A DNA stretch of 64,000 nt from Actinopolymorpha alba DSM 45243. GTDB taxonomy: Bacteria; Actinomycetota; Actinomycetes; Propionibacteriales; Actinopolymorphaceae. Within the stretch, counting starts at the first letter, position 1; every line of letters begins with the position of its first letter. Shown piece after piece: positions 54,074 to 62,787 of the stretch. Made by a program: the position numbers and the translations under genes. The notes under the pieces were generated by a model, which ran no database searches, was not told the DNA's origin, and saw only the letters and a list, made by a program, of their open reading frames with translations. The stretch is from contig NZ_KB892790.1 of the NCBI RefSeq assembly GCF_000373925.1, positions 112,804 to 176,803 on the forward strand, read 5' to 3'.

Positions 54074-54101
54074 AAGGTGGAGGTAAGTCAGCCGGGGCAG
54101 G

Positions 54102-55043
54102 TCAGTCCGCGATCATGTCCGGATCGGTCACCACCGCACGCATCGTCTCCACGGTGAGCGGCAACGCCGCCAGGGTCGGCTCGAGGGTCGACAGGTCTTC
54201 CCCGCCCCGCTCGAAGTAGCCCGTGCTCGTGGCGATCGAGACGATCCAGCCATCCTTGCGGAGCAAGGTGACGCCGCGCGCTGCCGCATGCGGGTCCCGT
54301 CCCTCTGCCACCCGCAACGTGCTGCCGTCGGCCAACGTCTCCGACCGGCATGAGGTCCAGCTGAAGCCGTCCACGAAGGACTTGACCGGACGTACCGCAC
54401 ACGACCTTCTGTCGGGTCCCTTGTCGATCCACTGGAGGTCCGCCCCAGGTCGGTACAACGCCACCACCACGGTGCCCTTCGCGTCACCGTCGCTCCAGGT
54501 ACCCCAGGAGAGCTCCTCATCGTGCTGGTCAGGGGAGGTTCCGCTGTACGACACGCCGTTCGCCGAGTAGTTCGGCGTTCCCAGATGCTTCACGACCACA
54601 CCGCGGAAGCTCGCTGTCGGCAGCGGGCCAGGGAGGGTGTCCACCTTCCCCGGACCCGTGCTCCCACCCCGAGCGACGGTTGGCTTCGGCGTGTCCGGCA
54701 CTGTCACCGACGGCCGTGGCGCCGGCGTCGTCGGGCGGGGCGTGGCCGAGGGGCTGGCAGTGGGAGTCGCGGCCGGAGAGGACGGGCCGGTGGTGGGCGT
54801 CGCCGGACCGCCACCGAAGAAGCTCGCCTGCGTACCCCCACCAACCACACCAGGAACGGCGTACGCCGCCCCCACCACGAGCGCGACGCCACACACCGCG
54901 CCTGCCGTCGCCCGGGCCCGCCGCCACCGCAGCGCCTTCCGTCCGCGCGTCACGTCGTCCGTCATGGGCGGGTTGCCCGCGGGCTCGCCGTCGAGTGAGC
55001 GCTCCAGAGCTGCTCGAATATTGTTGTCGTCCATCGTCCTCAT
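54102..55043 (-). CDS. Single-pass membrane protein, partner of SigE-family factor (pair 1)
   Basis: A 313-residue protein. A charged cytoplasmic N-terminus (DDNNIRAALERSLDGEPAGN, RGRKALRWRRARATA) is followed by a helix (GAVCGVALVVGAAYAVPGVV), an outer Pro/Thr/Ser/Ala-rich linker and a C-terminal domain of about 150 residues with two Cys (RRSCAVRPVKSFVDGFSWTS, CRSETL). ATG 55043 overlaps the TGA of the upstream sigma gene (ATGA). Position and topology suggest an anti-sigma factor or sensor. No zf-HC2 motif is visible, so the mechanism differs from classical zinc anti-sigma factors. Not a named family to me. Confidence 0.72.
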   Translation of the reverse strand: MRTMDDNNIRAALERSLDGEPAGNPPMTDDVTRGRKALRWRRARATAGAVCGVALVVGAAYAVPGVVGGGTQASFFGGGPATPTTGPSSPAATPTASPSATPRPTTPAPRPSVTVPDTPKPTVARGGSTGPGKVDTLPGPLPTASFRGVVVKHLGTPNYSANGVSYSGTSPDQHDEELSWGTWSDGDAKGTVVVALYRPGADLQWIDKGPDRRSCAVRPVKSFVDGFSWTSCRSETLADGSTLRVAEGRDPHAAARGVTLLRKDGWIVSIATSTGYFERGGEDLSTLEPTLAALPLTVETMRAVVTDPDMIAD

Positions 55044-55546
55044 CCCGTCCTCAGGTCCTCCGCCAGAGCGGCGCGTAGCCGATCGACAGCGCGGGACGTC
55101 TGGCTCTTGATCGTGCCGACCGAACAGCCGAGATCCTGGGCCGTTTCCTCGAGCGAGAGACCCCACCAGTACCGCAGGACCACCGCGGCCCGCTGCCGGT
55201 CAGGCAACGAACGGATCGCGGCCCGCAGCTGGTCACCGTCCTCGAACGACAACCCGCCCGGAAGCGCCGACTCGGGCAGCTCCGCCGTCACCGACTCGCG
55301 CCGCCACGGTCGCCGCCGTTCGTCGAGGTGGCAGCGCAGGAGCGTCTGCCGGGCGTACGCCTCCTCGGTGCCTTCCTGCCTGATCCTGGGCCAGGCGACG
55401 TAGAGCTTCGTGAGGGCGGTCTGGACCAGGTCTTCCGCATGGTGCCAGTCGCTGCACAGCAGGTAGGCGAACCGCCGTAGGTGACGCCGGCGAGCACTGA
55501 CGAACTCACTGAACTCCTGCGCCCGCCGTCCGCCGTCCATCCCCAC
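55040..55546 (-). CDS. SigE-family ECF sigma factor (pair 1)
   Basis: A 168-residue ECF sigma factor of the actinobacterial SigE (SigM-like) family. EFSEFVSARRRHLRRFAYLL and CSDWHHAEDLVQTALTKLYV are region 2; TEEAYARQTLLRCHLDERRR with PWRRESV is region 2.4; LPDRQRAAVVLRYWWGLSLE with ETAQDLGCSVGTIKSQTSRA is region 4. GTG 55546 has GGAGG at 7 nt. It overlaps the membrane-protein gene by 4 nt. A homologous pair lies immediately upstream at 55.6-57.1 kb, so the locus is a tandem duplication. Confidence 0.93.
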   Translation of the reverse strand: MGMDGGRRAQEFSEFVSARRRHLRRFAYLLCSDWHHAEDLVQTALTKLYVAWPRIRQEGTEEAYARQTLLRCHLDERRRPWRRESVTAELPESALPGGLSFEDGDQLRAAIRSLPDRQRAAVVLRYWWGLSLEETAQDLGCSVGTIKSQTSRAVDRLRAALAEDLRTG

Positions 55547-55642
55547 TGACGTCCTCCTGCCCCACGCTGGCCCCGGTGCCTCGCGCTCGTCGGTCGTTGT
55601 GCGCTGTCACCGGCATCTACGGAACGTGGGCGGCAAAGGTTG

Positions 55643-56521
55643 TCAGCGATTGTTCGGGTTGTCGTCGAGCACGAGCCGGCCGCGCGCGTCGTACATCCGG
55701 ATCGTGTACGACGGCTGGGGCTGGTCACCCTGCTTGGCCGGGTCCTCGAAGCGGCGCAGCACCCACCGCCCGTCCACGATCGGGACCTCCTGGGTCTCAC
55801 CCGCGGCCGCGAAGGTGACCCGCGTGACCTCGGCGGGAACGACGCCGTGCCCGAACCACAGCTCCCAGGCGCAGCCGTCCCGCGCGTCCCCCCGGCAGGG
55901 TCGGGATCGGGCGTAGTCAACCGTGGTGTACTCCGCCAACTCCGACTGCCGCACGCTCGACGGCGACGTGTCGAGGGTGCTCAGCATCGTGGCGGCGTTC
56001 TCGCGGGTCAGCAGGTCGAGGTTGCAGACAACGTGGGCCTTGGAGCGGGGATCCCACAGCAGCGCCGTGACGCCGGACTGGTCGGTGACCGTCGTGCGTA
56101 CCCGCATCGGGCGGATCGTGTCAGGCTCGGCCGACACCGGGGAACGCAACCGCCGGCCATGATGGAAAGCCATCCACACGGTTTGGGGTTCGGGCACCAC
56201 GTCGGGTGGGCGCACCTCCGCCATCCGGGCGCATTCCCGGACGATGCCGGGGTTGTCGAGCGGGGCCTTGGCCGCGACCGTCGTGGACTCGGACGGGGAG
56301 TTCCACGGAACGACGTACACCGCCGCGGCGACCAGCCCCACGCCGCAGGCCGCGGCCACCGCCGAGATGGTACGCCGACGCCACCGCACGCGTCGGCGCC
56401 CGCGCGCCAGGAGGTCGAGGTCATCGATCTGGAAGGGACGCCCAGAGTCATCGGCCGCGGCCCGGAACATCCGGCTGAGGTCCTCGCCGCTGAGATCGCC
56501 GTCTTTGAGGTCGGGGTTCAC
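55643..56521 (-). CDS. Single-pass membrane protein, partner of SigE-family factor (pair 2)
   Basis: A 292-residue protein with the same plan as its neighbour at 54102: an acidic then basic cytoplasmic part (LSGEDLSRMFRAAADDSGRP, RGRRRVRWRRRTIS), a helix (AVAAACGVGLVAAAVYVVPW) and an outer domain with several Cys (AHVVCNLDLLTREN, RSRPCRGDARDGCAWELWFG). GTG 56521 overlaps the TGA of its sigma gene by 4 nt (GTGA). Likely anti-sigma or sensor; the outer domain differs from pair 1, so the input may differ. No zinc anti-sigma motif. Confidence 0.72.
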   Translation of the reverse strand: MNPDLKDGDLSGEDLSRMFRAAADDSGRPFQIDDLDLLARGRRRVRWRRRTISAVAAACGVGLVAAAVYVVPWNSPSESTTVAAKAPLDNPGIVRECARMAEVRPPDVVPEPQTVWMAFHHGRRLRSPVSAEPDTIRPMRVRTTVTDQSGVTALLWDPRSKAHVVCNLDLLTRENAATMLSTLDTSPSSVRQSELAEYTTVDYARSRPCRGDARDGCAWELWFGHGVVPAEVTRVTFAAAGETQEVPIVDGRWVLRRFEDPAKQGDQPQPSYTIRMYDARGRLVLDDNPNNR

Positions 56522-57063
56522 CGCGCGGTCCTTTCGTGCTCGCCCGAGGTGGTGGCATCGGCGCCGGCGAGCGGACCGAGCAGCCGGCGCAGGTTCGCCA
56601 AGCCCCGCGACGTCTGGCTCTTTACCGTTCCCGGGTCGATCTGAAGGACCTCCGCGGTCTGCTCGACGGACAGGTCGTCGAGATACCGCAGAACCAACAC
56701 GGCACGCTGGCGTGGCGGCAGTTCACGAAGGGCCTCGACCATGGCCAGCGAATTGTCAATCCCGGCGAAACTTCCGTCCGTGGTCGCGGTGTCCTCCGGG
56801 AACGACTCGACCACCCGCTCGCGTCGGCGCCAGGGCCGGCGGGCGTCGTCGATGACGGCGGAGATCACGGCGCGCCGCGCGTACGCACCGAAGGTCTCCG
56901 TCTTGCGCAGCCGTGGCCAGGCGACATAGAGCTTGATGAATGCCTGTTGTACGGCGTCCTCGGCGCGGTGCCAGTCGCCGCAGAGGAGGTACGCCGTTCG
57001 TCGCAGGGCCCGGGCCGAGCCGTGCACGAACTCCACGAACTCGGCGTCGTCCCCGCGTCCCAT
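56518..57063 (-). CDS. SigE-family ECF sigma factor (pair 2)
   Basis: A 181-residue ECF sigma factor closely related to the one at 55040. EFVEFVHGSARALRRTAYLL and CGDWHRAEDAVQQAFIKLYV (region 2), ARRAVISAVIDDARRPWRRR (2.4), and LPPRQRAVLVLRYLDDLSVE with QTAEVLQIDPGTVKSQTSRG (region 4). ATG 57063 follows GGGGGCCCG. Divergent from the DUF1540 gene. The membrane partner overlaps it by 4 nt. Confidence 0.93.
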   Translation of the reverse strand: MGRGDDAEFVEFVHGSARALRRTAYLLCGDWHRAEDAVQQAFIKLYVAWPRLRKTETFGAYARRAVISAVIDDARRPWRRRERVVESFPEDTATTDGSFAGIDNSLAMVEALRELPPRQRAVLVLRYLDDLSVEQTAEVLQIDPGTVKSQTSRGLANLRRLLGPLAGADATTSGEHERTAR

Positions 57064-57193
57064 CGGGCCCCCTGTCGGTCCTTCCCACCTTCAAACGGCA
57101 CCGGCGCAACGGAGGGTTGCACGCCGGGGGCATCTGGCGCAATGAAAAGTTCCGTACGTCGGCCGGCCGGACGGGCAGGAGTAGCGGCCGGAC

Positions 57194-57226
57194 TTCAGGG
57201 GCACAGAAAGCTTCAGGGGACAGAAG
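57194..57226 (+). promoter_or_regulatory. Direct repeat CTTCAGGGG-nACAGAA before the DUF1540 gene
   Basis: CTTCAGGGGCACAGAA (57194) and CTTCAGGGGACAGAA (57212) are two near-identical units with an 18-bp period. They lie 37-69 nt before the ATG at 57263 and about 130 nt before the SigE-pair start. Possible regulator-binding repeats. Confidence 0.4.
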
Positions 57227-57262
57227 ACGGCAAGGGAAAACCAGCACACCGTGGGGGAAATC

Positions 57263-57547
57263 ATGGAGATGCCCGTCGTGAACAGCTGCGCGGCCGAGGC
57301 CTGCGCGTACAACCGCGAACAGACCTGCCACGCGCTCGCCATCACCGTCGGAGACTCCCGGAGCGCCCAGTGCGACACGTTCTTCGGCGCGGCGATGAAG
57401 GGCGGCGACCCGAGCTCCATCGGTCACGTCGGCGCCTGCAAGAAGGCCGACTGCATGCACAACATCGACCTTGAATGCCAGGCGCCCGGCATCGTCGTGG
57501 GTTACCGGGAGAGCGAGGTCGACTGCCTGACGTACCAACCGATCTGA
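57263..57547 (+). CDS. Double DUF1540 cysteine-rich protein
   Basis: A 94-residue protein of two similar Cys-rich units: VNSCAAEACAYNREQTCHAL with ITVGDSRSAQCDTF, and VGACKKADCMHNIDLECQAP with IVVGYRESEVDCLTY. Each has four Cys in a C-x4-C-x(6-7)-C pattern plus a final Cys, which suggests metal binding, probably zinc. ATG 57263 follows GGGGGAAA at 5 nt. Cytosolic; function of DUF1540 is not established. Convergent with purD, divergent from the SigE pairs. Confidence 0.88.
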   Translation: MEMPVVNSCAAEACAYNREQTCHALAITVGDSRSAQCDTFFGAAMKGGDPSSIGHVGACKKADCMHNIDLECQAPGIVVGYRESEVDCLTYQPI

Positions 57548-57587
57548 TCGGACGCCCGGCGGGGCGACGTATGGCGGCCTGGCGGAC

Positions 57588-58856
57588 CTACGACCGCGGG
57601 AGGTTGACCTCGCCGAGAACCGCCGCGGCGGCGATGTCCATGCGGTGGTGGGCCCCTTCGAGGTGGATCCGCGCCACCGCGTCATAGACCCGGTCACGCG
57701 CGATCGCGAGGTCTGGACCATGCGCTGTCACGGCGAGCACCCGGCCACCGGCGGCGACGAGGTTGCCGGCCTGGTCCACCGACGTACCCGCGTGAATCAC
57801 GTGGACACCCTCCAGCGCGTCGACCTCCTCGGCCCCTTCGATGACGTCGCCGGTACGAGGCGCCTCGGGGTATCCGTGGGTGGCCACGACCACCGTGACC
57901 GCGGCGCCGGGCTGCCAGCGGAGCTGCTCGAGGTCGGCGAGGGTTCCGGTCGCGGCGGCGTGCAGCAGCCGGCCCAACGGCGAACGCAGCAACGGCAGCA
58001 GGACCTGCGTCTCCGGATCCCCGAACCTGCAGTTGAACTCCACGACCCGCACGCCGCGGGAGGTGAGCGCCAGTCCGGCGTACAGGAGTCCCGCGAACGG
58101 CGTGCCGCGGCGGCGGAGTTCGTCAACCGTGGGTTGCAGGACCCGCGCCACCACGTCGTCGACCAGATCGGGGGGCGCCCACGGCAGCGGCGCGTAGGCG
58201 CCCATGCCGCCGGTGTTGGGTCCGGCGTCGCCGTCACCGACCCGCTTGAAGTCCTGCGCCGGCATGAGCGGAACGACGGTCTTGCCGTCGGTGACGCCGA
58301 ACAGCGACACCTCCGGCCCGTCGAGGTATTCCTCGACCACCACGCGGTCCGCGCTGGCGGCGTGCGCCAGGGCGGCATCCCGGTCGGTCGTGACGACGAC
58401 TCCTTTGCCGGACGCGAGCCCGTCGTCCTTGACGACGTACGGCGGCCCGAACGCGTCGAGCGCGGCGGCCACCTCGTCGGCGTTCTCGCACACCCGCGCC
58501 ATCGCGGTGGGTACGCCGGCGGCGGCCATGATTTCCTTGGCGAACGCCTTCGAGCCCTCGATCCACGCCGCCGCCCGGGACGGGCCGAAGCAGGCGATGC
58601 CACGCGCGCGTACCGCGTCGGCCGCGCCGTTGACCAAGGGCGCCTCCGGACCGACGATCACCAGGTCGACGCCCAGCTTGTCGGCCAGGTCGGCGATGGC
58701 GTCGTTGTCGGAGATGTCGAGCGGATGGGTCTCCGCGACGTGCGCGGCACCGGGGTTGCCCGGGGCGACGTGCACGGTCTGGACGGCGGGGTCTGCGCCG
58801 AGGGCGAGAGCGAGGGCGTGTTCGCGGCCACCGGAGCCGACGACGAGTACGTCCAT
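57588..58856 (-). CDS. purD: Phosphoribosylamine-glycine ligase (GAR synthetase)
   Basis: Second step of purine synthesis: phosphoribosylamine plus glycine plus ATP to GAR. 422 residues, an ATP-grasp enzyme. MDVLVVGSGGREHALALALG, VIVGPEAPLVNGAADAVRAR, ACFGPSRAAAWIEGSKAFAK, YVVKDDGLASGKGVVVTTDR, QDFKRVGDGDAGPNTGGMGA and VVEFNCRFGDPETQVLLPLL are the expected blocks. ATG 58856 starts at the dinucleotide fold. Upstream on the same strand, 50 nt away, is the NYN-domain gene, then the sortase. Confidence 0.97.
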   Translation of the reverse strand: MDVLVVGSGGREHALALALGADPAVQTVHVAPGNPGAAHVAETHPLDISDNDAIADLADKLGVDLVIVGPEAPLVNGAADAVRARGIACFGPSRAAAWIEGSKAFAKEIMAAAGVPTAMARVCENADEVAAALDAFGPPYVVKDDGLASGKGVVVTTDRDAALAHAASADRVVVEEYLDGPEVSLFGVTDGKTVVPLMPAQDFKRVGDGDAGPNTGGMGAYAPLPWAPPDLVDDVVARVLQPTVDELRRRGTPFAGLLYAGLALTSRGVRVVEFNCRFGDPETQVLLPLLRSPLGRLLHAAATGTLADLEQLRWQPGAAVTVVVATHGYPEAPRTGDVIEGAEEVDALEGVHVIHAGTSVDQAGNLVAAGGRVLAVTAHGPDLAIARDRVYDAVARIHLEGAHHRMDIAAAAVLGEVNLPRS

Positions 58857-58906
58857 GACAAACGACCCTAGCGAGCCCGCCGTCGTCAGATCTCTCGGGC
58901 CGGTGC

Positions 58907-59320
58907 TCACTCCGGCTCGGGGCGCCGCTCCACCGGCGGATAGACCGTCCGCGGACCCACCACCTCGGCGCCCAGCGCCCGCACCCGGGACCGCAGGCCC
59001 CGGTCCGCGGTCACCACCAGGACCTGCCGGTGCTGGCCGTCGTTCCTGACCAGGTCGACGATCGCGTCGTCGCCGGACCCGGAGGCGGGGTGTACGCGGA
59101 CCTCCGGCGTACCTCGTACGCCCTTCGCCGCTCCCTCCACCACGAGCACCACGTCGAGCGGCGGATCGGCGATGCCGGGCAGGCCGGTGGCTCCGATCGG
59201 GGCGAGGGCGTCGCGCAGGCGTTCGGTGGCCCCAGCCCGGTCGCGCCACCAGCCGTCGGGAACCGACCCGACGACGTTCGCCGCGTCGACCACGACGAGC
59301 GGGCGCACTTCGTCGCTCAC
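58907..59320 (-). CDS. NYN/PIN-like nuclease-fold protein
   Basis: A 137-residue protein starting LVVVDAANVVGSVPDGWWRD, the Asp-x2-Asn start of a NYN/PIN-type ribonuclease fold. LDVVLVVEGAAKGVRG, GSGDDAIVDLVRND (second acidic site) and VLVVTADRGLRSRVRALGAE (third Asp) complete the acidic cluster. GTG 59320 overlaps the TGA of the sortase gene (GTGA). Proteins of this type are common near pur genes in actinobacteria; the RNA target is unknown. The larger frame to 59410 is antisense to the sortase end. Confidence 0.82.
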   Translation of the reverse strand: MSDEVRPLVVVDAANVVGSVPDGWWRDRAGATERLRDALAPIGATGLPGIADPPLDVVLVVEGAAKGVRGTPEVRVHPASGSGDDAIVDLVRNDGQHRQVLVVTADRGLRSRVRALGAEVVGPRTVYPPVERRPEPE

Positions 59321-59943
59321 GACTCCACACTCCCACGCGGAACCGCCCGCACCGGAGTCGCGAACGCCACGATGTTGGAGAGGTACTCCTGACCGTTCCA
59401 GTCGTCGCACGTCACGACCACGAGGCGGGCCGGCACGGACTGGTCGAAGACGCGTTCGGCGTCCCTGGCCAGCGTGGCCTTGTGATACGCGCGGACCTCC
59501 TCGACGCGGTAGCGGATCAGCCCGCTCGGCGTACGTACGTCGATCTGGTCACCCGCCTTCAGCAGGTGGAGGTCGTCGAGGGCCCCGCCTCCGGTATGCA
59601 CGGTGTGTCCGGCGATGACGGTGCCGCCCCGCGCCACGCCCGGCGGCGCGCCCCCGGACCACCAGCCGACGAGCCGCGGGCTGCGCGGGGGCAGGAGGGT
59701 ACGCCGCGGGCCGACCGGCGTGGCGACAACCCTGGCATCGACACCGAGCCGCGGGATGGCAATGCGTTCGGGAGGCGCCGGCGGCAACTGCGGCACTGTC
59801 GGCGTCGGCGTGGGCCGCGGGCTCGACGCCGCACGGAGCAGCCCGTCAGGTCCGGCGAACGGCCCCCACACGGCGAGGGCGGCGAACACCGCGATGCCGA
59901 GTACGGCGCCGAGCCGGGCGACCAGCTTGCCCGAGTCGTCCAC
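59317..59943 (-). CDS. Class F-like sortase
   Basis: A 208-residue sortase. An N-terminal helix (LVARLGAVLGIAVFAALAVW) anchors it; a Pro/Thr linker follows. The catalytic domain has RIAIPRLGVDARVVATPVGP, the His in GTVIAGHTVHTGGGALDDLH, and the Cys in RLVVVTCDDWNGQEYLSNIV. The TCDDW arrangement is typical of actinobacterial class F. It lies directly downstream (14 nt) of a wall-anchored-looking protein gene on the same strand, which would be its substrate. ATG 59943. Confidence 0.88.
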   Translation of the reverse strand: MDDSGKLVARLGAVLGIAVFAALAVWGPFAGPDGLLRAASSPRPTPTPTVPQLPPAPPERIAIPRLGVDARVVATPVGPRRTLLPPRSPRLVGWWSGGAPPGVARGGTVIAGHTVHTGGGALDDLHLLKAGDQIDVRTPSGLIRYRVEEVRAYHKATLARDAERVFDQSVPARLVVVTCDDWNGQEYLSNIVAFATPVRAVPRGSVES

Positions 59944-59957
59944 GACGCGTCAGCGAT

Positions 59958-61082
59958 TCAGCCGTGGCGCCGGCGGTGCAGCAGCCCGCCGATGGTGAGC
60001 CCGGCAAGGCCAAGCAACGCGAGGATTCCGAAGCCGACGGGTCCTGACGCGGACACCGGCCGGGCCGCGGTGACCTCGTCCCCCGGCATCGAGGCGAGCC
60101 CGGCCGGCACAGCGGTCGGCACCTCGGTTGGTTCCGGAGCAGGGGGTGTCGGTGAGGAGGTGGGCGTCGGCGGTGTCCGGTGGGCCAGCACGTGGTTGGG
60201 ACCGCAGGAGACGGTGCCGATCGCGAGGTCGGCGAGGGTGTCGGGAACGACCGCCACCCGCAGGGCCGTCACGGTGATACCGCCGCCGCGCCGCGTCTGC
60301 TTGTTGGTCGCGATGGTGAGCAGGTCGCCCGTCGGCAGTTGATCAGCCGGCAGCTGGTCGAGAAGCGCCTTGATCGGATCGCTGAGGCCCGGAACCTCCG
60401 GCAGCTTGGCGAGCAGGTCGTCCAGGCCGAGGCCGAGCCCACCTGAGGGGATGCCGGCGATCGGGACCCGCTGACCGGCGACCACCGCGACGACCTCCGC
60501 GTCGGCCACGCTCGCCGACCCGCGCGCCACCTGAGGCGTCGCGGAGCACTGCGCGGTCACCGCCGAGCCCTCGATCCGCAGCTCCAGCTCAGGAAGCGAC
60601 GAGGGATCGGGCAGGCCGGGGATCTCGGGCAGCTTCGGCAGCTTGGTAAGGACATCACCGAGCCCGAGCTGGTCGAGTGATCCGAGGGAGAGGACCACCC
60701 GCCCGCGGCTGTTGGTGAGGCAGCGACCGTGCGGGCCCACCTCGACCGTGCCGTTGCGACTGACGAGGCCGGCACACGCCGCGGACGTACCATCCTTGGC
60801 CGCCGTTGCGTCCTGCCCCAGCGAGCCGCCCACCACGGTCGCCTGCTGCTCGAGGACCGGCAGCATCGGCGTGTTGCGGCCGGCAGTGCGCTCGCGGCCG
60901 CCGTCGTTGGTGGCTACGAACTCGCCCGTCCCGGTGGACTGACCGCCGAGGCGCACCGTTGCCGCGCTCGCGGACGCCTTGCTCACCGGAACCCTCGCGA
61001 GGCCCGGATCGGCGGCCAGGACGACCACGACGCCGGCAGCCGCGAGAGTTCCGGTCACCCGGCGGAGTACACCCACGATCAT
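59958..61082 (-). CDS. Secreted protein with C-terminal membrane anchor, probable sortase substrate
   Basis: A 374-residue exported protein I do not recognise. The signal region is VTGTLAAAGVVVVLAADPGL with cleavage near ADPGLA. The mature part has repeated Leu/Pro/Gly-rich strands (DVLTKLPKLPEIPGLPDPSS, DDLLAKLPEVPGLSDPIKAL) and Cys residues. A Pro/Thr linker (TPPTPTSSPTPPAPEPTEVP) leads to the end GFGILALLGLAGLTIGGLLH with RRRHG, a helix plus positive tail like a sorting signal. There is no LPxTG. The adjacent sortase suggests a non-canonical signal. ATG 61082. Confidence 0.75.
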   Translation of the reverse strand: MIVGVLRRVTGTLAAAGVVVVLAADPGLARVPVSKASASAATVRLGGQSTGTGEFVATNDGGRERTAGRNTPMLPVLEQQATVVGGSLGQDATAAKDGTSAACAGLVSRNGTVEVGPHGRCLTNSRGRVVLSLGSLDQLGLGDVLTKLPKLPEIPGLPDPSSLPELELRIEGSAVTAQCSATPQVARGSASVADAEVVAVVAGQRVPIAGIPSGGLGLGLDDLLAKLPEVPGLSDPIKALLDQLPADQLPTGDLLTIATNKQTRRGGGITVTALRVAVVPDTLADLAIGTVSCGPNHVLAHRTPPTPTSSPTPPAPEPTEVPTAVPAGLASMPGDEVTAARPVSASGPVGFGILALLGLAGLTIGGLLHRRRHG

Positions 61083-61108
61083 TTCGCGTCACCCCCGAAC
61101 TGCGTGGA

Positions 61109-61151
61109 TCCGGCCCCTCACGGACTTCGCCCGTTTGGGCCCGCCCCCACC
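61109..61151. repeat. Dispersed intergenic repeat, copy C
   Basis: TCCGGCCCCTCACGGACTTC, then GCCCGTTTGGGCCCGCCCCC. Similar in order and length to copy B (40520), with about 80% identity by eye. Lies between the purA stop and the start of the surface-protein gene. Confidence 0.5.
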
Positions 61152-61274
61152 TCAAGGGGCCGATGATCGCCCCCGTTGACACCACCAGACCTGCGCAGTG
61201 AGAAACGAGCACGTGCGCGGCGGGTTACGGGAGCGATCGCGGAGAACGCGTGAGTGCGAAGACGCGGGGTCGCG

Positions 61275-62558
61275 TCAGATCAGGCCTCGAAGGGCGATGA
61301 CCTCATCGCGACCGGGTCCGACGCCGATGCCCGCGACCGGCGCGCCAATCAGCTCCTCCACGGTCTTGACGTACGCCTGCGCCGCCTTCGGCAGGTCCTC
61401 GAACGTCCGGCAGCCGGAGATGTCCTCCCACCATCCGTCGAGGTACTCGAAGATCGGCCGGGCGTGGTGGAAGTCGGTCTGCGTCATCGGCATCTCGTCG
61501 TGGCGCACGCCGTCCACGTCGTACGCCACACAGACCGGCACACGCTCGAACCCTGACAGCACGTCCAGCTTGGTGAGGAAGTAGTCGGTGAAGCCGTTGA
61601 CCCGGGTGGAGTAGCGCGCGATCACCGAGTCGAACCACCCGCAGCGGCGGGCCCGCCCGGTCGTCACGCCGTACTCCCCGCCGACCTTGCGCAGTTGTTC
61701 GCCATCGGCGTCGTGCAGCTCCGTCGGGAACGGCCCGGCGCCCACCCTGGTGGTGTAGGCCTTGAGGACGCCGATCACCCGGCTGATCCGGGTCGGCCCG
61801 ACACCGGCACCGATGCAGGCGCCGCCGGCGGTCGGGTTGGAGGACGTGACGAAGGGATAGGTGCCGTGGTCGACGTCGAGCATCGTCGCCTGCGCGCCCT
61901 CCAGCAGCACCACCTTGTCCTGGTCAAGCGCCTGGTTGAGAACCGCGGAGGTGTCGATGACGTGCGGGCGGAGCGCGTCGGCGTACCGCAGGAACCCGTC
62001 GACGATCTCGTCGACGCTGATGGCGCGGCGGTTGTAGACCTTCACCAGCAGGTGGTTCTTCTGGTCGAGCGCCCCGACGACCTTCTGCCGGAGGATGCCG
62101 GGATCGAAGAGGTCCTGGACGCGCACGCCGACCCGGTTGACCTTGTCGGCGTATGTCGGGCCGATGCCGCGGCCGGTCGTGCCGATCTGGTTTTTGCCGA
62201 GGAAACGCTCGGTGACCTTGTCGACGGTGGCGTGGTACGGCGCGATCAGGTGGGCGTTGGCCGAGATCAGGAGGTTCGCGCAGCTCACACCGCGCGACTC
62301 GAGCATGCCGATCTCGTCGAGGAGGACCGCTGGGTCGACGACGACGCCGTTGCCGATCACCGGCACACACCCGGGCGTGATCACTCCCGACGGGAGCAGG
62401 TGGACGGCGTAGGACTCACCGTCGACCACCACCGTGTGGCCGGCGTTGTTGCCGCCCTGGTAGCGGACGCAGTAGTCGACCGAGCTGCCGAGCAGATCGG
62501 TGACCTTGCCCTTGCCTTCGTCTCCCCATTGGGCACCAACGAGCACAATCGCGGGCAT
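61275..62558 (-). CDS. purA: Adenylosuccinate synthetase
   Basis: Joins IMP and aspartate with GTP to adenylosuccinate, the first AMP-specific step. 427 residues. [20 protein letters not shown] (GTP-binding, GDEGKGK), [100 protein letters not shown] and [20 protein letters not shown] are all present. ATG 62558. Divergent from the DAG-kinase-like gene. Confidence 0.97.
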   Translation of the reverse strand: MPAIVLVGAQWGDEGKGKVTDLLGSSVDYCVRYQGGNNAGHTVVVDGESYAVHLLPSGVITPGCVPVIGNGVVVDPAVLLDEIGMLESRGVSCANLLISANAHLIAPYHATVDKVTERFLGKNQIGTTGRGIGPTYADKVNRVGVRVQDLFDPGILRQKVVGALDQKNHLLVKVYNRRAISVDEIVDGFLRYADALRPHVIDTSAVLNQALDQDKVVLLEGAQATMLDVDHGTYPFVTSSNPTAGGACIGAGVGPTRISRVIGVLKAYTTRVGAGPFPTELHDADGEQLRKVGGEYGVTTGRARRCGWFDSVIARYSTRVNGFTDYFLTKLDVLSGFERVPVCVAYDVDGVRHDEMPMTQTDFHHARPIFEYLDGWWEDISGCRTFEDLPKAAQAYVKTVEELIGAPVAGIGVGPGRDEVIALRGLI

Positions 62559-62787
62559 CAGGGGTCCTTCCGGGTGGCGGACATCCAGCCGTCGCCGCCG
62601 AAACGGGGCACGTCGTCGGGTTCCCTCGCCTCACCGCCGAGGCGCGGGGCACGGCTCTTGCGCCGGCAAGGGTAGTCCACGGAAGCCGCCGGCGCCGCCG
62701 TGAGGGCGTCCGGTGACGAGTGCCGGCAGCACGGCGACGCGGCTGAAGATCACGAGGAGCGGCTTGGGGCGGGTGGGAGGGGGTAGG

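Noticed and set aside
61695..62675. 326-residue plus-strand frame opposite purA
   Set aside because: Shadow of purA; Asp/Val/Arg-rich, no motif.
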